Assembly (NCBI GenBank): GCA_963680875.1
Contig: OY804577.1
Location: 102,497,906-102,561,905, forward strand
DNA: 64,000 bases
Origin: Bathymodiolus brooksi
Taxonomy: Eukaryota; Mollusca; Bivalvia; Mytilida; Modiolidae
Direction: 5' to 3'
Part shown: in pieces, positions 21,206 through 32,989 of the stretch
Layout of the letters: every line of letters starts with the position of its first letter
Position numbering within the stretch: position 1 is the first letter of the stretch
The notes under the pieces: model-generated
The model's input: only the letters and a program-made list of their open reading frames with translations
Database searches by the model: none
What the model was told of the DNA's origin: nothing
Made by a program: the position numbers and the translations under genes

Positions 21206-24097
21206 CTGAAGATAAAGTTTAATTTGAACATTCAGTGTACTAGTGTATGTATATGATTTACAAACTGACTATATTGGTTATGCAGGTTATGGTTATGGTG
21301 TTTAACACCACTTTCAACAATATTTCAGCTCTATCATGGCGGTCAGTTTTATTGGTGAAGGAAACCGGGGTACCCTGAGAAAATAACCGACCTACCGCAA
21401 GTCATTAACAAACTTATTCAATTAATGTTGTATCAACTTACACCTCACCTGAGCGGGATTCGAACTCACAACGTTAGTGGTGATAGGCACTGATTACCTA
21501 AATAGTTGTAAATTCAACTATTATACGATCATGACACTTATTGTAATGTTAAGGACTCAAAAATAAATTCTCCCAAAAGACATTTACTGTCAGTACCTAT
21601 TGCCGTTTAATATAACGGTTATCCCCACGGAAGCTGCTGATTACTTAAAAAGATACGTAGAATCGAATGCAAAAAAAACTATGAAGTAGAATAAATTGGT
21701 CCATTTTACATACTTTGTATGTACTCACTCGTTTCTGTCAAACATAACATTTAGGTTCTCCTCCCTCAGGCATACGTGACCATACCCGATTTGGCTTTCC
21801 TGTTAAGACCCTTTTGTTTATTTGCTCCCGAAGACGAACTATTTGGCTTTCCAATCTTTTGATTATGAACGTACCTGATGAAGGTTATTCCAGAAACGTA
21901 CCTGATGAAGGTTATTCCAGAAACGTACCTGATGAAGGTTATTCCAGAAAGGCACCATGCGCACTAAATTCTATTAGATTTTTCATTGGTGGTCTCACGA
22001 GCATCATGCCCTGGGAGAATACAAGAAATTTCATTTGCATAAAAGTAACAGGGATAAAACAAGATGAACTGTGAGCTAATGCTCACTTATGATACCCCCG
22101 CTCTTCGGCAAACAGGAAGTAGGAATCTGACGGGTCCAAAAACGCTTCCCACGATATGGAGTACCTATATGAAGCTTGTGACCAAATATCAGATTTCTGC
22201 CATCAATATTTGCTGAGAAAAATGTGACGAAAAATGTGCATATATGTTCAATGTGTATAAAAACCAACTAAGTCGGCAAACAGGAAGTAGGAATCTGATG
22301 GGTCCAAAAACGCTACCCACAATATGGTATACCTATATGACGCTTGTGACCAAATATCAGATTTCTGCCATCAACAGTTACTGAGAAAAATGCGACGAAA
22401 AATATCTTGGACGGACGGAAGGACGGACAGACGGACAGAGGTAAAACAGTATACCCCCTCCCCCATCGGGGAGCGGGGGTATAATTATGATATCAAATAG
22501 TGAAAAGTGAATTACACTCCAATTCTACATACTTACTGCCTCGGTGTTTGCCATGGTTCTTGGACAAACGCTTGGTAATCTGGAAAAAAAAACGTATCAG
22601 GTGTTAGAACAAAAACGCATCAATTGTGTTAGGATGTAAAAGAAATATTAAAAATAAAACAAATAGTTCATATATCCAAAGTACTATTCATAATGAAATT
22701 AAATGATGCAGAGCACCAATGAAATAGATGCAGCTATAACAAGGATAATCTCTTTTGGAACCACTCTGCTGAAACTGACGTTGGAAGCTGTAAGACGTTT
22801 ACAGCCAATGGCCATTGGTGCAGCTGACATCACCAAGGTGTGCCTGTAATACCGTATACTAAAGGCACGTTTTGTCAAATCTTGAGATGACGTGGCCACG
22901 GCCGGCCATAAGCTAATTGGACCAATTGGGCTCCGACCTGGAGTTATCTACTCTCGGCTGTTCAAGTACACACAACAACACACTGCAGGTTTTACAGAGA
23001 ACAATTGGGCCCGCACCTCCCAAGGCCGGGTCTGGACGTGGCATTCTGTTTCCTGAAGACCTTTGAGATAGCCACAATATTATAAGTTATTTACGTTCCT
23101 ATCCGTAGATATGGAGATATTAACACCCTGAAGTAGTCAAGTACATCCTAAGGCGCAGCCGAAGGGTGTACAGGCTACTAAAGGGTGTTAAAATCGCCAT
23201 ATCTACGGATAGGAACGTACATGTAGATAACGAATTTATCCCGGTAATAGTAAAAAATAAGACATTTTGGACCCCGGCGGCCCACGTAAAAGTGACGTTG
23301 TCTTTGTTCTTGGAAAGAATAAGTAAAAAAATATGAAAGTTTCGAGTGTTTTTTACCCGGTGTAGGGTATTACCTTTGGTAGAACCCTACAGTTGATCAA
23401 AGTAATAGCTTTATATTCAATATACAGCCAAAATTAACTAAATTTGATTTTGGAGCGCAGCGTCGCAAGCTTTAACGTCATATTATCCCCGTTTTGAAAA
23501 TTATAACAACATTTGATTGGTTAAATGGCTAGTTACACCCGGGAATATGGGTTTTTTATACCCTGGGTTTTAACCAATCAAAAGTTGCTATAATTTTCAA
23601 ACCGGGGATAATTAACTATCTAATGCACAGGTACTTGTTTCATTCAAAAAATATATGCCTCCTCCTCAAGTAAGGAAGAGGAGGGGGCATATATTTTTTG
23701 AATGAAACAAGTTTTCGATATTGTAAACAGGGGAAATTTGCACGTGATAATACCGTGAAAACAAACTATTGTCGTATGTGAACAAATTTTATGCGTTGAT
23801 TTACTGCATGTGTTCATTAAAAAATATCACAAAGGAATATAAATGATTAGAGTTAATATTTTGAAAATATATATGAGTATCCTTTCTATTATCTTACACT
23901 ATGTAAAAGTTATGCAAATTATTTACCATATTAATCCAAGGAGGAGATCCTCCATTTGACCTTCTAGGTGGAAATGTGCATCTTCGGTCCCTCAACACTA
24001 CATCGTCTGCATTTAGATCGAGAATGTTCGTCATACTGAGTGACTGTCGCCTTTGTCTTAGCGCACTTAATTGGTCCTCACACATGTCACCTTCCAT
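21015..24097 (-). CDS. Unrecognised 134-aa protein, 3 coding exons
   Basis: Minus-strand exons 24097-23927, 22579-22537 and 21205-21015 join in frame with standard sites (ATG then gtaaat; ttttttccag to gtaagt; ttatcttcag). A stop lies upstream of the ATG and TAA ends the frame inside CAATAAAAC, so a poly(A) signal overlaps the end. Residues 1-57 contain LRQRRQSLSMTNILDLNADD, with an RRQS site that basophilic kinases such as PKA could use, and CTFPPRRSNGGSPPW. Residues 58-76 are very basic (KRLSKNHGKHRGKKRSK). The rest is polar, with two Cys, ending VIPERSLCQIKQ. No signal peptide, membrane segment or known domain is visible; a small nuclear or cytosolic regulator is only a guess. The structure is moderately sure; there is no functional assignment. 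Confidence 0.55.
21290..21540 (-). repeat. SINE-A, full length, antisense
   Basis: Begins ggttatggttatggtgttta (tail), then the central box ggtcagttttattggtgaag, then gcgggattcgaactcacaac (B-box complement). It lies just upstream of exon 3 in intron 2 of the 134-aa gene. Confidence 0.75.
21860..21975 (-). repeat. Family E copy with a 27-bp triplication
   Basis: The unit gtacctgatgaaggttattc plus cagaaac occurs three times in a row (21870-21950), then aggcaccatgcgcactaaat. Single-copy versions exist at 49040 and 19560. The repeated peptide VPDEGYSRN on the plus strand is a by-product. Confidence 0.75.
22071..22490. mobile_element. Family H element with internal duplication
   Basis: Ends are cttatgatacccccgctc and gagcgggggtataattatga, inverted to each other. 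Inside, ~110 bases (tcggcaaacaggaagtagga, then acctatatgaagcttgtgac) occur twice, at 22097 and 22273. A (ggac)n stretch follows. A non-autonomous DNA element is likely. Confidence 0.65.
22537..22579 (-). CDS. 134-aa gene, exon 2 (43 bp)
   Basis: A micro-exon with ttttttttccag before it and gtaagt after it on the minus strand. Encodes ITKRLSKNHGKHRG. It joins both neighbours in frame. Confidence 0.5.
23085..23225. repeat. Foldback element 1
   Basis: Arms gttcctatccgtagatatgg and ccatatctacggataggaac are exact complements. Inner arms ttaacacc / ggtgttaa also pair. About 140 bp. Confidence 0.8.
23484..23613. repeat. Foldback element 2
   Basis: ttatccccgttttgaaaatt pairs with aattttcaaaccggggataa, and gattggttaa pairs with ttaaccaatc. 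About 130 bp. Confidence 0.8.
23638..23715. repeat. Foldback element 3
   Basis: tttcattcaaaaaatatatg pairs with catatattttttgaatgaaa. The purine-rich loop is gaagaggaggg-like. It lies 25 bases after foldback 2. Confidence 0.8.
23927..24097 (-). CDS. 134-aa gene, exon 1
   Basis: ATG at 24097 preceded by an in-frame TAA; 57 codons to ATG, then gtaaat. The first 57 residues include the RRQS motif and a Pro/Arg/Ser-rich stretch. Confidence 0.55.
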
Positions 24098-24229
24098 AAA
24101 TGTTAATATTTAATTAATAAAATATAATAAATATGTATGAATGGAATATGTGAATATGTTTAAAACAAAACAATAAATGTAAAAAAAAATCTGAACAGAC
24201 TTCAAATATTGCATACAATTTTCAATGGG

Positions 24230-24600
24230 TGGTTGTCCTATCAAGTCGAATTTGGACCATTGTGTCAAACGCGGTCAAAAGCTTTACTTACGTCACATAA
24301 TATTCTTCTTATTTCTTTTCCATCATCAATTGCTTTTCCGAAGTCATTTGAATACTAATAAGTTGATCTACAGTAGAATCTGGTCTAAATCTCGATTGAA
24401 ATTCTCTTATGAGGATATTTTTCAATAAGAAGAAATGAACATACTTCAAAATGCATATTTCCATAATTTTACCAATAGATGACAATAGAGATATAGGTCT
24501 ATAATTTGATAAACAATCTTTTTCACCTTTATTATTAAAAACAGGTGTGACATTCGCCAATTTCCACATGAGCGGGAAATAAGATGATTCATCATCTGTT
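24230..24600 (-). pseudogene. Degenerate LINE reverse-transcriptase fragment
   Basis: The minus strand reads WKLANVTPVFNNKGEK, LSNYRPISLLSSIGKIME and FQSRFRPDSTVDQL, the fingers region of Jockey/CR1-type reverse transcriptases. After a frameshift near 24345 it continues as DVSKAFDRV followed by a stop in place of the expected Trp. The catalytic YADD region is absent, so the fragment is dead. Confidence 0.85.
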
Positions 24601-24894
24601 TCGAAGGTACTACATGTAGTATCACAATCTGATCTTAATTCAGATGGATCCTCTTTATCACTATATCTGGTTTCCTACAAATAAAATAAAAAACAAAAAA
24701 TATATATCACACTGTCCAAAAAAAATCACGTTAACGTGATGGCGGGATTTAACTAGTTTATGGACTCAAATCTCCCATATTAGTGGAATGATGCAGTCAT
24801 TCAAGTGTCTTCTACATGTGAGTAAAATACCAACCCTCACATATAACTGTGAGAGCAGCGTTGTAAAAAAAATCTGAGTCCTAATCTTGACCTT

Positions 24895-24972
24895 TATACA
24901 CAATCTCTACCAAGAGTTGTCGGTCCTTACGCGTACCATGTAAGGACCGACAACTCTGGGTAGAGATTGCTT
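24895..24972. repeat. Foldback element 4
   Basis: caatctctaccaagagttgt pairs with acaactctgggtagagattg, and cggtccttac pairs with gtaaggaccg. About 78 bp in all. Confidence 0.8.
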
Positions 24973-25156
24973 TATACATTGTACATAATATATTTAATAT
25001 TCGTGGCACAGAAGTTGTACGTAAAATAATATGAAACCGGCACGGCCTTGAATGCTCGCGCATCTGAAAATTATCTGGCAATTTCATCAAAAAGTGTCGA
25101 GATTTTTTGGGCCGAGATATAATGGGGACGACTTTTTTTTAGGGCCGAATCTAGTC

Positions 25157-25503
25157 TCATTCAATCGCAATCGTAACTACTCGGCCATTCTCGCTACCCT
25201 GCAAATAACCTCGTACGTACATAGTAGAAATTCTTCTTAAATTGTTTGCCGGAAGTTAAGTTAAGTTAAGCCGCACAAAAAGATAGTCCACGAAAATCCA
25301 ATATGAAAGACATACTAAGTAAAATCTAATCATGCAAAGCTAATTAAAACTTTAATTGAAATATAGAAAATTGTTTAAAATATAACTTTATCAAACTTTC
25401 ATGTAACTGACATGTGAAAAGTAGTGCGATTTATACGCCTAATGCATACGAGGTTATTTGCAGGGTAGCGAGAATGGCCGAGTAGTTACGATTGATTCAA
25501 TCG
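25157..25503. repeat. Inverted repeat with 230-bp spacer
   Basis: Arms about 25162-25216 and 25447-25500: actcggccattctcgctacc against ggtagcgagaatggccgagt, and tgcaaataacctcgta against its complement. Probably a MITE or an insertion split between two arms. Open frames inside are not convincing. Confidence 0.75.
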
Positions 25504-25929
25504 AGCTGTCGTTCCTTTATTCGAGTTATCGTTCCTTACGAGAGAGGGTACGAGACTTCAGGATCACCTTTGCGCTTTATGCTAAAAAGATCTTCATTAG
25601 TTGAGTGTGTTAGTGTGTTACCCGGAAACCGGTGTTTACAAAACGTAGAATTTTTTTTTCTTCGACAATATGTTCAGCCATATTTGTTAAAAAATCCTAA
25701 GTACACATTTTATACCATAAAGAGCTCGCTTAAGCTCGCATATTAGTTCTATAAAATGATGTCAAGAGTGTCAGTATAGTCTGTTGTATTGGAAAACACA
25801 AACAACAACATATATACCCTTGAAATTAAGAAACTTATAAACAGTAATGGTTAACAACAATATGTCCGATCTCAACAACACGAACCAATCGTCTGTCAAA
25901 CATCAAATGGAAAATATAACAATAGTTAT

Positions 25930-26815
25930 CCATTGAAAACCTATATCCTTGTATTGGGATAAGACTGGGTTGTTGGTTTGACTGAAAACCTAGATCATTG
26001 TTTTGGGATAAGACTGGTTTGCTGGTCTGACTGAAAACCTAGATCATTGTTCTGGGATAAGACTGGTTTGTTGGTTTGACTGAAAACCTAGATCATTGTT
26101 TTTGGATAAGACTGGTTTGCTGGTCTGACTGAAAACCTAGATCATTGTTTTGGGATAAGACTGGTTTGTTGGTTTGACGGAAAACCTAGATCATTGTTTT
26201 GGGATAAGACTGGTTTGCTGGTCTGACTGAAAACCTAGATCATTGTTTTGGGATAAGACTGGTTTGTTGGTTTGACTGAAAACCTAGATAATTGTTTTGG
26301 GATAAGACTGGTTTGCTGGTCTAACTGAAAACCTAGATCCTTGTTTTGGGATAAGACTGGGTTGTTGGTTTGACTGAAAACCTAGATCATTGTTTTGGGA
26401 TAAGACTGGTTTGCTGGTTTGACTGAAAACCTAGATCCTTGTTTTGGGATAAGAACTGGTTTGCTGGTTTGACTGAAAACCTAGATCCTTGTTTTGGGAT
26501 AAGACTGGTTTGCTGGTTTGACTGAAAACCTAGATCCTTGTTTTGGGATAAGAACTGGTTTGCTGGTTTGACTGAAAACCTAGATCATTGTTTTGGGATA
26601 AGACTGGTTTGCTGGTTTGACTGAAAACCTAGATCCTTGTTTTGGGATAAGAACTGGTTTGCTGGTTTGACTGAAAACCTAGATCCTTGTTTTGGGATAA
26701 GACTGGTTTGCTGGTTTTACTGAAAACTTAGATCCTTGTTTTGGGATAAGACTGGTTTGCTGGTTTGACTGAAAACCTAGATCCTTGTTTTGGGATAAGA
26801 CTGGTTTACTGATTT
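25930..26815 (+). repeat. 49-bp minisatellite
   Basis: About 18 units: gactgaaaacctagatcatt, gttttgggataagactggtt, tgctggttt. The left half alternates tgttggttt/tgctggtct units (98-bp dimers). The right half alternates gactgg/gaactgg units, a different dimer. Confidence 0.92.
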
Positions 26816-26827
26816 GACCTTTATCTT

Positions 26828-26955
26828 TACGTTTGTCAGTGACTTGCAGCAGATCGGTGGTTTTCTCCTGGTACTCCGGTTTCCTCCACCAACAAAACTT
26901 ACCTCCACGATAAAACTGAAATAGTGTTGAAAGTGGCGTTAAACACCATAATCCC
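26828..26955 (+). repeat. SINE-A 3' half
   Basis: gtcagtgacttgcagcagat through ctccggtttcctccacc to the end gttaaacaccataatccctaac. It abuts the end of the 49-bp array. Confidence 0.7.
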
Positions 26956-27232
26956 TAACTCTTTATATTTAATATAGCAAATGTTATTGCTAGCAATATT
27001 TTATTTAATATAGCAAATGTTATTGCTAGCCATATTTTGTATCAGCTTTCTGATACTAGATGTATGTGCACATTAAAACGCACAAAGTGGAACAGGAAAT
27101 GTTACAGATAGAAATTAGTTAAAAAATATGTTTTTATCGGTTTTATTTGGGGAAATTTCAGGCGTGTGGCTTAATCGTGTGCTTTAGATTAAAACAAAAA
27201 GAATAGGCAGAGAAAAACTTATTGTAATAAAA

Positions 27233-27410
27233 ACGTAGATATTAAATTTATGGTGCACGACGCGTTTCTGGAATAACCTTCATCGGGTACCCTCAAAGTC
27301 AAAATATTTGAAATTAAATGTAAATAATATTTTTTGGGGGAAAGAAAACCACAGGACCCAAACGGGATATCCAAAATCGGTTAATGTCACCTATATCTGA
27401 GGGAGGAGAA
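27233..27410 (+). repeat. Family E repeat
   Basis: acgtagatattaaatttatg, cacgacgcgtttctggaata and caaaatcggttaatgtcacc in the usual order. Confidence 0.6.
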
Positions 27411-28802
27411 CATTAGTTTTAATAATAATAATAACATGATTTAAAGAAATATCGATAAGAAAATATACATAATAAACCATAAGTCTTCTTCATAACAACA
27501 GGCTATTATTTATATTTTATATTTCCTGTGTATATTCTGTATCAAAGAGTTGACACAAAACTTAACCTGTCCTTGTATCTTTATATGCAGGGACGGATTA
27601 TGACCTTTTAGCGACCCCTAGGCTAATGAAATCTCCCCTCTGGAGGAGCCACCCTCTAACTCACCCGCATCCGTCTTGAATATTGTTTATTTGTGATAAA
27701 TTCTATCGACATTTGCATAGCTTGAAGTAAACTTGTTGCAAATTCTTTAAATAAACTAGATTAGCACAAGCTTGAGGGGCCCAAGTCCACTGTCGTCAAA
27801 GAGCTCCGGTCGGAAATGCTCTGTCATCTTCCGGTACAAGTCAAATAGGCATGTTTGACATACAGGCGACGACAAAAAGTAAGTACATGTATTATGATCA
27901 TATAGTATTATTATATCTTGAATCCAGAAGATGTCGTTATCGGTCGATTATTTTTGCTTGTTTTTACCTATATATTACTGTAGTTATCTTTATCGATTAC
28001 TCAGATATAGATAAAATGATGGACATAAACAATGAAAAATGCTAATAATGAGATTGAAATCATCAAATAAAGCTATAAAAAGTAGTTTATATGTGTAATT
28101 AAAGTACACAAACCCTTTGTAATGCTTATATACATGATAGTTTGCACTGGCGTGCTACCATGAATAGTTTTAGACTTGCTACAGTAAAAAACACGATGAT
28201 TTTTTACGTACATTCGTTCCGGCTCTGTCAGCCACTACTTTCCGGTTGGGTCGCAAAAATTGTGTTTAAGTAGAACCGGTTTTGTCTATGTAAAAAATTG
28301 AAAGAATAGCGAAAACAGCTCAATATCACAATTATGTTTCTTTCTGTAATTTATTTATGGTTCATTATAACACTTGTCAAGGGTATGTTCGACTTGCAAA
28401 TTGATAAAAAAAAAAAAAAAAAAAAAAAAATGTCTTCAATGAATAAAAGTTGTGAAAAAAAACAACAACAGCACATATTAAAAATATTTTACATGTGGAT
28501 GTTTTGTATAACATTAAAAGGAAGAAATACAAAACGGTTTGTGCAGAATTGGCATTCGCCAAGTCACCTTCGACAGAATGGTCATGATTTTGTATAGAAC
28601 TTTTAATTATTCTTCTTTATTTGCTATGCAGTTGAATTATTGCAATATTCAAAGAGTGTTTGATCAAAAGTAGGAACTCTCACTGTTTATATAGATATCA
28701 AGTAACTCTTATTGTTTTGGATTAATTTTTGTTTTCAAATAATATATTGAAGGACAATAAAAAATATTTGATTAAAAAAATTAATAAAAATTAAATAAAA
28801 AT

Positions 28803-29022
28803 AGGGAACCGCATCGGTAGCGTAATGGTTAGCGTGCTCGCCTCGAGTGCGATAGATTGTGGGTACGAGCCGTGGTCTTGTCAAACAAAAGACTATAAAA
28901 TTGGTATTTGTTGCTTCTCCTCTAAGAACGCAGCATTAAGGAGAAATAGCAGAGACTGGTTAGCTCGGAATCAGAATAATGTGTCCGAGTGGAGCGACAT
29001 ATCTACCCAATGACTGTTATTA
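28803..29022 (+). repeat. SINE-B
   Basis: tcggtagcgtaatggttagc, tgctcgcctcgagtgcgata and gtgggtacgagcc form the tRNA-like head. gcagcattaaggagaaatag and gagcgacatatctaccc follow. 3'-truncated. Confidence 0.75.
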
Positions 29023-29300
29023 GCTCATCTTGCCAAAGACAATGTGAGCTTTTACCATCACTTAGCGCCCGTCATCCGTCGTCTTTCGTCCATTAACTAT
29101 TCACATTTTAATCTTCTCCTCAATCAAATGAAGTGGAGCTTAGTAGGAAGCATCAAGCGGTTCTTGTTTCTAATTGGTCGATTTTATCAAATCTTCTCCT
29201 CTCAAACTGCTTAGCCAAATGAATATGAGTAATAACAAAATTACCGAACTCCAAACAATCTTCCAAAGGGAAAGTCAAAACTCATAAGTATATAAACAGA
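29023..29300 (+). mobile_element. Family D repeat
   Basis: Starts agctcatcttgccaaagaca with gtgagcttttaccatcactt, then gtcatccgtcgtctttcgtc. It matches the better-preserved copy at 51788. It joins directly onto the SINE-B truncation point. Confidence 0.55.
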
Positions 29301-31924
29301 CAAAATCTGTACACATTATTTCACTAAAGCTAGATACAATAAAAACCGAAACTTGGTAGGAAGCAACTATGGAAGGTCTTCTATAAAGATTGCTCATTTC
29401 ATCACGATCCGTTGACAAACATGGTCGCCACAGACTCCTCAACGGCTATTATACTGATAGGATTCATCTGTAAAGAAAATTTAATGTATAGCAGATACTA
29501 GTAAGTGAATGTTGAATGTAAAGATACACAAACATCTGTATGGCGCTCACAATATAATATAAATGTAGCAATCAAATTGTCTGAAGCTTATACAAATAAA
29601 ATGAGGATAATCGCAAGATTGAAACATAAGATCTTTTAATAGTATTTCTTCGCTGCCCAGTTAATGTTATTTTTTTATCCTGCACTTGTTCTATTCGAGT
29701 AGTCACATTGCATTGACCAGATATTTTTTTGCTATACATTTATATTTGGTTTCTGACCAAGATATCTTTTTCTGGTACTTGATTCATGTTGAGCGACGGT
29801 AAGAAACAGTAACGGGATTTATGCTTATAAACTTATAAGCGCGGACTTCACAGAGGCCACAATCAAAAACGATAAGAACAACGCTTGTTTCTGCTCTTTT
29901 TAGACAATTTGACAGTTTCTTTGGGGCGATAGATACAATATACGTACATTGTCGGAAAATATATAATTCATTTCCACTCGCTGCGAAACAGGTAAGAAAA
30001 ACTCGTCAAAACTCGTATATATAAATTTTATATTTTCGACAATGTATATATATATTGTCTATTTTTTTCTTTCTCTCGTTTCACTCCTCAGAAAATATTT
30101 TTTTATTAACTAAAATAACGTAATATAAATAAGACTCGAGACAGTGTAGGATAGTGCGTTCGTTACAAGATCGCATAGTATTTATTATAAATATATATCA
30201 ACATAACAAATTCATTGAGTCTGTCATTTCTATTTCCCCCCCGAAAAAAAATGCAAAATATATACGAGTGATTGAAATTCTTTTGGCATTAATATTGGTG
30301 GATGGGCGGGTGTCTATAACATCCAAAGAACGAACTTTTGTCGTATTACAACTTGTAACGAACGTTGCATTAATAGAGTACACCTAACATTTTCTTTGTA
30401 TACAAACTGCCAAAATCGTCCGTGCGGAAAGGAATTCAATACTACAGCCTTTGTTAATTTGCTTATCTGTAATGTTAATGTAAACATTATACTGTGAAGA
30501 AACTTAAATATCGTATCCATGAAGTTATTTCCACAGAGTGACTTACTTCGTTATCAACGAGTATAAAATCAAAATATTGCCTTATAAAAAAAATCTCCCA
30601 CTACTCAATCGATGCGCCTGGACAGCTACTTAAAGTAAGTGTAGCGTATTGAGCACCAACTGTGATGTCAGTGCCACAAAAAGCATAAAAAAAGTGTTCG
30701 CGACAGTAGCAATTTAACATAGAAATAACGATTTGTTTTATTGTACAAAGTAGCTGAAATTAGCAGCCATGGCAAATATTCATACTATTGATCAGTATTT
30801 ATCGCCTTTGAGATATTTCCTAATCATAACTATCGTTAAATTGCAATATAATGCTCAATAACAATAAGATCAGTGGTATTTACATACTGACAAACCCGGC
30901 TATTTTTAAATGACCCAACCGGTTTGTATACATGTTTACATTTTGACCAATCCGGATTTCAAAAACATCTGTTGACATCATGTTTTAGGGTATAACTAGT
31001 TACTAATTGACTTTTCATCAACAAAATAGTATTTTTAAGTAAAATCAATCATTCATCAATATTTTTTTCTTTTTGGGCAACATTTAATTCATTCGTAAAT
31101 GCAAGATATAGCGATATTTCAGTTGATTGTAATAATTTTGAAGCCGGATTCCTTATAAATTATAGAAAAATCTAATTTTACACTGCAAAAATAAATGATA
31201 TTTGGACAAAAAATTAATTTAATAATAATAACAATCATAAAGCATCATAATTCAAAACATTATATACACAGTATATTCATAAATACTTACGATAATTATC
31301 TGTGTCTTCTTTAAAAATACCGCTTTAAAATATCCCGGATGTTGACCAAGCATTTTCGATCGGAGCTCTTTGACGACAGTGAAGTCTGCAGTCTAGACTA
31401 TGTTAACCTATAGGATAATCCGGCCCTGTTAAATATGTAATATAAATGTTAATGCCAGCGAAAATCTGCTGGTATAAAATATACCGGTGTCAAACTGACT
31501 TACTGGATTAATACCCCTCAGTGCTTGACTTTCACGGGAATTAAGACTGTCACAGTGTCGGTATGTAAGACTTTCGCTACTGATTGTAGCTGTTACCCCA
31601 CAACAGCCACGAGTTCCAAAGAACAATGACTTCATCTGTTTACTGGAATTATATCTAAAATTAAAATTATTGATATTCAACTTATCTTGAGATCCTTTTG
31701 AATTATTTCATTATCATATCATAACCTCTGACCTCTGACCAATGCATCGAACAAATTAGCGTGATATTTTATCACGAGAAACAAGCCATCAAAAACAGGT
31801 GATGTTATACGATATCTAGCATATTCAATAAGCGTATAGCGGTATAAAAACACAAATGTATATTTTCGACCTCATATAATTTCCTATAATGACATGTATA
31901 GTAATATTTGGTGAACAAAAATTA

Positions 31925-32185
31925 AACGTCGTGGTCGTGATCATATGATCGTTGGATTCACAACTTCCTGTGCAATCATTGCCTATCACCACTAACGTTG
32001 CGAGTTCAAATCCCGCTCATGGCGAGGTGTAGTCGATACAACATTATGTGATAAAGTTTGTCAGTGACTTGCGACAGGTCGGTGGTTTTCTCCGGTTTTC
32101 CCCAACAATAAATTGACCGCCACGATATAACTGAAATATTATTGAAAGTGGCGTTAAACACCATAACCCTAACCCTACTTGGGAA
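31925..32185 (+). repeat. SINE-A, full length, telomere-like tail
   Basis: cgtcgtggtcgtgatcatat, B box gcgagttcaaatcccgctca, body, then gcgttaaacaccataaccct and aacccta. The (CCCTAA)-like tail is clear here. Confidence 0.8.
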
Positions 32186-32439
32186 ATTGTAGTCGTTTCT
32201 GTTTCGAACAGGGTAGTTTGTAGCATCACGAACAAGAAAGGATAATAATAATTAGTCACACACATAAGATGGGGTTTGTTCATAGTTATACCTTAAGCAT
32301 AACCTTCTGCGTTCCCGTCTACTGGATATTTTTCTCCATCCCATCTCTTGATATAAAGAATCCCTACTCGAATATACAGTTAGTCCAGTACTTAAAAAAA
32401 CGAGCTGCTTCTAGTTGTAATTATTATTGTTATTATTAC

Positions 32440-32640
32440 AAATCATTGCCTATCACCACTAACGTAGTGAGTTCGAATTCCGCTCATGCGAGGTGTACTC
32501 GATACAACATTATAAGATAAAGTTTGACTTGCGGTAGATCGGTGGTTTTCTCCGGATTCTCCACAAATAAAACTTACCGCGACGATATAACTGAAATATT
32601 GTTGAAAGTGGCGTTAAACACCATAGCCCTAACCCCATTA
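32440..32640 (+). repeat. SINE-A, 5'-truncated, telomere-like tail
   Basis: Starts within the head (aatcattgcctatcaccact), has B box gtgagttcgaattccgctca, and ends caccatagccctaacccc. Confidence 0.8.
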
Positions 32641-32819
32641 TTATTACACTTATTATCCTACAATAGAAAACAATGTCAGTTATAACTGTTTGAAACATAT
32701 TTTAGAGAATTAATTATTGAGTTACTTACTCTTCTCCGATTGTCTGGTTTCTGTTACTGTTTATATAGATATATGGCAATTTACGTCATATAAACATATG
32801 GCGGCAAACGATTGCAAAC

Positions 32820-32915
32820 GTCTTGGCACATCAGAAAGTCACGATCAAAACATTCTACCGTGAAGTCGATCGTGGGTTCGCCGGTCGGGTAACACAAAAG
32901 ACTAATAAACGATAT
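32820..32915 (+). repeat. SINE-B relic
   Basis: Only the B-box side survives: gtcgatcgtgggttcgccgg, then gggtaacacaaaagactaat. Confidence 0.4.
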
Positions 32916-32989
32916 GTCTTAGCCATGTTACAAATATGACATCATCGTTGGACACTGTTAAAAGATTAACTATAAAACAGACGATATCA

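Larger units (their letters stand above)
27588..31428. mobile_element. Long non-autonomous hAT-like element (3.8 kb)
   Basis: The ends are inverted: CAGGGACGGATTAT on the left and ATAATCCGGCCCTG on the right. Subterminal arms also pair (ctgtcgtcaaagagctccg on the left; its complement near 31365). CAGGG ends with GGATTA are hAT-like. The expected 8-bp target duplication is not clean (tttatatg / ttaaatat). The inside has no transposase. It holds a SINE-B (28803-29020), a family D start (29023), a poly(A) run (28408) and AT-rich sequence. It could also be two separate short copies in opposite orientation. Confidence 0.5.

Noticed and set aside
21814..22074. 86-codon plus-strand frame with VPDEGYSRN repeats
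   Set aside because: It is the family E triplication read in frame, joined to family H sequence.
24601..24680. Acidic exon before the RT fragment (FETDDESSYF)
   Set aside because: It has an acceptor-like ttatttgtag and is open, but it runs without a break into reverse-transcriptase sequence, so it is more likely part of the LINE relic than of the 134-aa gene.
25492..25746. 84-codon plus-strand frame
   Set aside because: Starts in the arm of an inverted repeat, has low-complexity composition and no domain or splice support.
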